Shown here: one piece after another, positions 7,558 to 10,431 of the stretch
How positions within the stretch are numbered: position 1 is the first letter of the stretch
How the letters are laid out: every line of letters begins with the position of its first letter
Assembly: GCA_047974745.1 (NCBI GenBank)
Contig: JBKECO010000008.1
Coordinates: forward strand, 1-10,431
Reading direction: 5' to 3'
DNA: 10,431 nt
Origin: JBKECO01 sp047974745
GTDB taxonomy: Bacteria > Bacillota > Clostridia > Lachnospirales > Lachnospiraceae
Program-made: the position numbers and the translations under genes
The notes under the pieces: generated by a model
Seen by the model: only the letters and a program-made list of their open reading frames with translations
The model's database searches: none
Told to the model about the DNA's origin: nothing

Positions 7558-8334
7558 TTACGATTTTCTTGCCAAATATTCTCGCGGTGTTTCTCCAAAA
7601 AATTTTTTAAAACTTTTTGTAAAATAAGAATAATTGGGATATCCGACCTTTGCTGATATCTTTGTTACAGTTAATGTACCTTCATTCATCAGCTCTTTTG
7701 CCAGAAGCATTCTTTTTTCTGTAATATAATCCAATACAGATTTTTTGTGCTTCTTTTTAAAGATTCTCGTTAGATAATCTGGTGAAAAGTAGACTAAATT
7801 TGAAAGGCTTTCAACTGTTAGCTGCTCTGAAAGATTTTCCCGAATGTATTCTTCAATTACCTGAATCGGATCAATTTGTTCCTCATTCTCTTGCCTTACA
7901 ACCTCGGAAATATTTTTTATATACACTCTTCCGTATTCTTCCAACTGCGTTATTTTTATTTTCTCTTGTATCAAAGAAACAACATTGCTCAAAATTTCCA
8001 CAAAGCGATCCGGTTCCACGGGTTTTAGCAGATAATCGCGACACTGAAGTTGGATCGCCTGTCTTGCAAAATCAAATTCATCATGACAAGTTAAAAATAT
8101 GCATTCTGTATCCGGGCTGTTCTTTCTAACCCATTCGACAAGATCAAGTCCACTCCCAAAAGGCATTTCAATATCACATACTAATACATCAATCTTTTGT
8201 TTTTCAAAAATTGAAACACTCTGCGATAAACTGTTAGCTGTCAATACATTTTCAAAAGGAAGCTTTCTCCAGTCGATGGCATCCAGTATTCCCTGCAATG
8301 CATAGACTTCATCATCAACGATCAATAAATTCAT
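7558..8334 (-). CDS. Response regulator, receiver plus AraC-type DNA-binding domain (YesN-like)
   Basis: This 258-residue cytoplasmic activator has an N-terminal receiver domain (about 1-120). It has the acidic pair Asp7/Asp8, phosphoacceptor Asp54 in VCDIEMP, Thr82 in FLTCHDEFDFA and Lys104 in LLKPVEP. An AraC/XylS double helix-turn-helix follows (about 157-257), ending with the typical VGYPNYSYFTKSFKKFFGETP stretch, shown here only as the family hallmark near 230-250. It is short for a YesN-type regulator, whose members often have a longer linker; here the linker is only about 35 residues. The gene starts 4 bases after the kinase stop. Its AAGGAG ribosome binding site lies inside the end of the kinase gene, so the two are translationally linked. 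By analogy with YesMN it should activate the adjacent importer operon on sensing its substrate, which is inference from context. Confidence 0.95.
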   Translation of the reverse strand: MNLLIVDDEVYALQGILDAIDWRKLPFENVLTANSLSQSVSIFEKQKIDVLVCDIEMPFGSGLDLVEWVRKNSPDTECIFLTCHDEFDFARQAIQLQCRDYLLKPVEPDRFVEILSNVVSLIQEKIKITQLEEYGRVYIKNISEVVRQENEEQIDPIQVIEEYIRENLSEQLTVESLSNLVYFSPDYLTRIFKKKHKKSVLDYITEKRMLLAKELMNEGTLTVTKISAKVGYPNYSYFTKSFKKFFGETPREYLARKS

Positions 8335-8338
8335 TTAG

Positions 8339-10027
8339 TCACTCCTTTCTCAGGATAACGGGGATCTGCATCCACACCTGCGTTCCGGTTCCTTCATTAC
8401 TACTAATCGTGGTTTTTGCTTTATTTCCGTATATCATATTAAGCCTTCTTCTGATATTCCATATACCAATATGTTCTCCAGTGCGGTTAGAGATCACCTC
8501 GCCTAATTTAACCTTTTTCAGTACATCTGATGGCATTCCGTTCCCAGTATCAATGATCGAAATATGAAGATATTCTCCATCTGACTTTATAATAATAATG
8601 ATTTCGATTTCCTCCCCCAGTTTCAGGGCATATTTCATTGCATTTTCTACAAAATTTTGAATGATGAGTGGAGGAATTTTAATACTCATCAAATTTTCAT
8701 CAATTTCATACACACTTGTGAAAGAATTTGGAAATCGTATCTTCTGGATTTCCAAATAATTTCTGACAAACTCCATTTCTGCCTGGATTGTTACAAGTTC
8801 TCCTGTTTCACGTAGAGAATATCTGAAATATTTTACCAATAGCATAGAGTACTTTGTTATTAAAGAGTAGTTTTTAGACTGAGCCAGACTATAGATCATA
8901 TTAAGAGAATTTAAAAGCAAATGAGGGTTGATCTGTAGTCTGAGGTTCACCGATTCCACTTTGAGTCGTTCTATGTCTTTTTCATACGACTCAATGCGAA
9001 GAGTCTGAATTTGATCTACCATGTGGTTAAATACTCTATTCATGTGTTTGAACTCTGAAGAATTGGCTTTTTCATCAAGTCGAAATCCCATATTTTCATT
9101 TTCAATTTCTCTCATGCCCTTATCTAATGTATTTAATGGCCGAATTACAAGTCTGTTAATTGCAAAGACCATGATTGGAATCAGTAAGAGACTTAAGAAC
9201 CCTACAATTCTCATATTTCGTTCGGTAGTCGGAACCAATGACCCAATTTCTTCTAGCGGAAGTAATCGGACTAGCATATATTCTCTATTTTCAAATGGGT
9301 ATGCATTGATCAGATATTCTTTCGGATTTCCATCCCCAAAATCAATAGAAATGCTCTGGGCACTAAGGTCAATTGGTGTATTCAGATCCTCTGATAAACA
9401 CTTTCCGTCTTCATCAGTTATAAATATATGTTCTCCCTGAAAACTGCTGTTTTCCGCAAGACCAGCAAAAAGCGTATCGACCTTTGTCAGCATTCCAAAA
9501 GAATAGTCATAGTAGTTTACGTTGTCAATGACATACCTGACTCCATCAATTTCAATGATCTCAAATGTGTATGGCTGATAGACCCTCAGATCCCTATCCT
9601 CAAAATATTGTTTTATAGTCTCTGATTCAGCAAAGGAAATTTGATCTGTATCATATGTCAGTACCGTCCAGTTGTCCCAGTTTGTTTTAACATAACATGC
9701 ATCCAGCATATCCTGACTGCTTCTTACACTTTTCAATTCATTCCAAAGATTATAACGCGTCAATTCATATTTATCTGATGATGGATTTAGATCATTCCAA
9801 TTTTCAGCCATTAAATCTTTTAATGCAAGGTCAATATTGGTAAGATTATCATCAACTTTTGTCATGTAGATCGCCAGTTCATCATTGTATGAAGATATAA
9901 GATCCTTTGACACTTTATCAAAGAGATGCTGTGCCAACAGAATAAGGAAAATATTCAATGGTACCAGCACCGAAATAATGACCATAATTAATTTCCATTT
10001 TAAAGATTGTACAATTTTTTTTGTCAT
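8339..10027 (-). CDS. Sensor histidine kinase (YesM-like, His_kinase/HATPase_c)
   Basis: This 562-residue membrane kinase has a first transmembrane helix at about 12-35 and an extracellular sensor region at about 36-270, probably Cache-like as in YesM relatives. A second helix lies at about 273-295, followed by a HAMP linker (about 293-345) and a coiled region. The His_kinase domain has its phosphoacceptor at His369 in LQINPHLLLNSLNMI. The HATPase domain shows an N box QNFVENAMKYALK (457-469), a G1 box DTGNGMP (493-499) and a glycine-containing stretch IGIWNIRRRL (520-529). The usual core INPHFLYN is altered to INPHLLLN, but the histidine and asparagine remain. ATG at 10027 has GGAG 8 bases upstream and a promoter at 10065-10094. 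It is the first gene of a two-gene regulatory unit with the response regulator. The ligand is unknown; context suggests the transported saccharide or its binding protein. Confidence 0.95.
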   Translation of the reverse strand: MTKKIVQSLKWKLIMVIISVLVPLNIFLILLAQHLFDKVSKDLISSYNDELAIYMTKVDDNLTNIDLALKDLMAENWNDLNPSSDKYELTRYNLWNELKSVRSSQDMLDACYVKTNWDNWTVLTYDTDQISFAESETIKQYFEDRDLRVYQPYTFEIIEIDGVRYVIDNVNYYDYSFGMLTKVDTLFAGLAENSSFQGEHIFITDEDGKCLSEDLNTPIDLSAQSISIDFGDGNPKEYLINAYPFENREYMLVRLLPLEEIGSLVPTTERNMRIVGFLSLLLIPIMVFAINRLVIRPLNTLDKGMREIENENMGFRLDEKANSSEFKHMNRVFNHMVDQIQTLRIESYEKDIERLKVESVNLRLQINPHLLLNSLNMIYSLAQSKNYSLITKYSMLLVKYFRYSLRETGELVTIQAEMEFVRNYLEIQKIRFPNSFTSVYEIDENLMSIKIPPLIIQNFVENAMKYALKLGEEIEIIIIIKSDGEYLHISIIDTGNGMPSDVLKKVKLGEVISNRTGEHIGIWNIRRRLNMIYGNKAKTTISSNEGTGTQVWMQIPVILRKE

Positions 10028-10064
10028 TTTAAGCGCTCCGTACTATGCATTGATAATTGCAAAG

Positions 10065-10094
10065 AGTATAACATCTTTTATCCACTTCTGCCAC
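10065..10094 (-). promoter_or_regulatory. Promoter of the histidine kinase-response regulator unit
   Basis: The minus strand shows GTGGCA (4 of 6 to the -35 consensus) at 10089-10094, an 18-base spacer, and TATACT at 10065-10070 preceded by TGT, an extended -10. It would start transcription about 30 bases before the kinase start codon. It begins only a few bases after the orphan terminator's T-run. Confidence 0.65.
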
Positions 10095-10099
10095 TTTTT

Positions 10100-10163
10100 A
10101 AAAAAAGAAACCCACAGAAGTTAGCATTGCTTTGTTTGGAGACCAGCAATTGTTTCTGTGAGG
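10100..10163 (-). terminator. Orphan intrinsic terminator upstream of the kinase promoter
   Basis: On the minus strand CTCACAGAA pairs with TTCTGTGGG (9 pairs including one wobble), and an inner stem ATTGCT with AGCAAT folds within it. TTTCTTTTTTT follows. No gene precedes it except the insertion sequence that begins at 10186. It probably ended a gene that the insertion displaced, and now shields the kinase gene from transcription out of the IS. A leader attenuator is less likely because the best promoter lies downstream of it. Confidence 0.7.
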
Positions 10164-10185
10164 TTTCGTTATGCATATACAAATA

Positions 10186-10202
10186 TGGTTTAGGTGTCAA
10201 AA
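10186..10202. repeat. Terminal inverted repeat of the right IS (transposase-end side)
   Basis: TGGTTTAGGTGTCAAAA matches the inverted copy at 230-246 at 16 of 17 positions. It lies about 104 bases downstream of the partial transposase stop codon. GTGT (10194-10197) and ACAC (10202-10205) can form a 4-bp mini-hairpin, a weaker counterpart of the palindrome at the left IS tip. Confidence 0.7.
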
Positions 10203-10306
10203 CACTAAATAGAAAGTAGTTCTATCAGATTAACACCAGATTTTTTTGATTTTTGAGTATATTCAAGCTATATAACGTAATTACAGTGTCATCCCATTCC
10301 TTATTT

Positions 10307-10431
10307 TTATGCTATTTTCAGATTTAAGGCAGACTCCACCTGTCTTATCCGATTATGCCTTAGCAGTTTTCTGAAATTATAGGCACCGATTTTTAGCAGA
10401 AAGAATTGTCTGGACCTTAAAAGCCCATAGG
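10307..10431 (-). CDS. IS transposase, C-terminal 40 residues (partial, enters from the right edge)
   Basis: On the minus strand a frame open from the window edge ends in TAA at 10307-10309. It gives 40 residues that include FFLLKIGAYNFRKLLRH and end NLKIA. The basic, hydrophobic pattern ending in a (I/M)xxYNxRKLL-type helix fits the C-terminal end of DDE transposases of the IS1182/IS4-like kind. It sits at the right distance inside the terminal inverted repeat at 10186-10202. I infer that it is the other end of the same transposase type that begins at 156. The fragment is too short for firm family assignment. Confidence 0.55.
   Translation of the reverse strand, partial: YGLLRSRQFFLLKIGAYNFRKLLRHNRIRQVESALNLKIA

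Larger units (their letters stand above)
10186..10431 (-). mobile_element. 3' end of an insertion sequence (IS1182-like), partial
   Basis: This stretch holds a terminal inverted repeat, about 104 bases of AT-rich non-coding DNA, and the C-terminal end of a transposase frame that enters from the right edge. Together with the left fragment at 1-246 it represents the two opposite ends of what looks like the same type of element in the same orientation. Whether the two fragments come from identical copies cannot be tested because they do not overlap. Confidence 0.65.

Noticed and set aside
10100..10163. Riboswitch or T-box leader upstream of the kinase
   Set aside because: The fold is a simple nested hairpin with a T-run. 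No T-box sequence or known aptamer core is visible, and the best promoter lies downstream of it.
247..10185. ATA next to each IS repeat (247-249 and 10183-10185) as a 3-bp target duplication
   Set aside because: Three AT bases in AT-rich DNA match easily by chance, and duplications would only be expected there if one single IS joins the two ends.
10007..10219. Plus-strand open frame of 70 codons over the kinase promoter region
   Set aside because: It crosses the kinase start, promoter, terminator and IS repeat on the opposite strand, and its protein resembles nothing; treated as chance.
1..10431. CRISPR arrays, tRNA or rRNA genes, phage or defence genes
   Set aside because: No spaced direct repeats, no cloverleaf or rRNA-like stretches, and all long frames are explained by the transport, sensing and hydrolase genes and the IS ends.

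Overview
The window looks like DNA from an AT-rich Firmicute, most likely a gut clostridium of the Lachnospiraceae type. This is inferred from strong AGGAGG-like ribosome binding sites, a TTG start, T-rich intrinsic terminators, a lipoprotein signal peptide, a YesM/YesN-type two-component system paired with a sugar ABC importer, and IS1182-like transposase ends. Nothing here fixes the species.

Every real gene is on the minus strand, so the functional order runs from right to left. From 10431 down to 10186 is the 3' end of an insertion sequence, with the last 40 codons of a transposase and an inverted repeat. From 10163 to 10028 come an orphan intrinsic terminator and then a promoter. Next are a YesM-like histidine kinase (8339-10027) and a YesN-like response regulator with an AraC-type DNA-binding domain (7558-8334). 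A strong terminator (7499-7532) ends this regulatory unit, and a new -10 element follows at once. The structural operon then reads: sugar-binding lipoprotein (5897-7456), a hairpin (5856-5884), two ABC permeases (4881-5852 and 3972-4865), a GH78 alpha-L-rhamnosidase (1167-3962) and an alpha/beta-hydrolase esterase (250-1164). Three bases after the esterase stop codon lies the 5' end of a second insertion sequence, whose transposase starts at 156 and runs off the left edge.

The genes make a compact rhamnoside-utilisation unit. The kinase would sense an extracellular sugar signal and phosphorylate the regulator, which would activate the importer operon. The lipoprotein and two permeases would import a rhamnose-containing oligosaccharide or glycoside. 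The rhamnosidase and esterase lack signal peptides and would act in the cytoplasm to release rhamnose and remove acyl groups. The transporter ATPase and the rhamnose catabolic enzymes are absent, so both must be encoded elsewhere.

The most unusual aspect is the boundary structure. The 9.9 kb cluster sits exactly between two insertion-sequence ends that share a 17-bp inverted repeat (16 of 17 identical) and point the same way. Both repeats lie the same distance (246 bases) from the window edges. This fits a composite-transposon-like or circular unit, but also an assembly contig that broke inside a repeated element. The individual gene families are known; I did not find a clearly new biochemical system.
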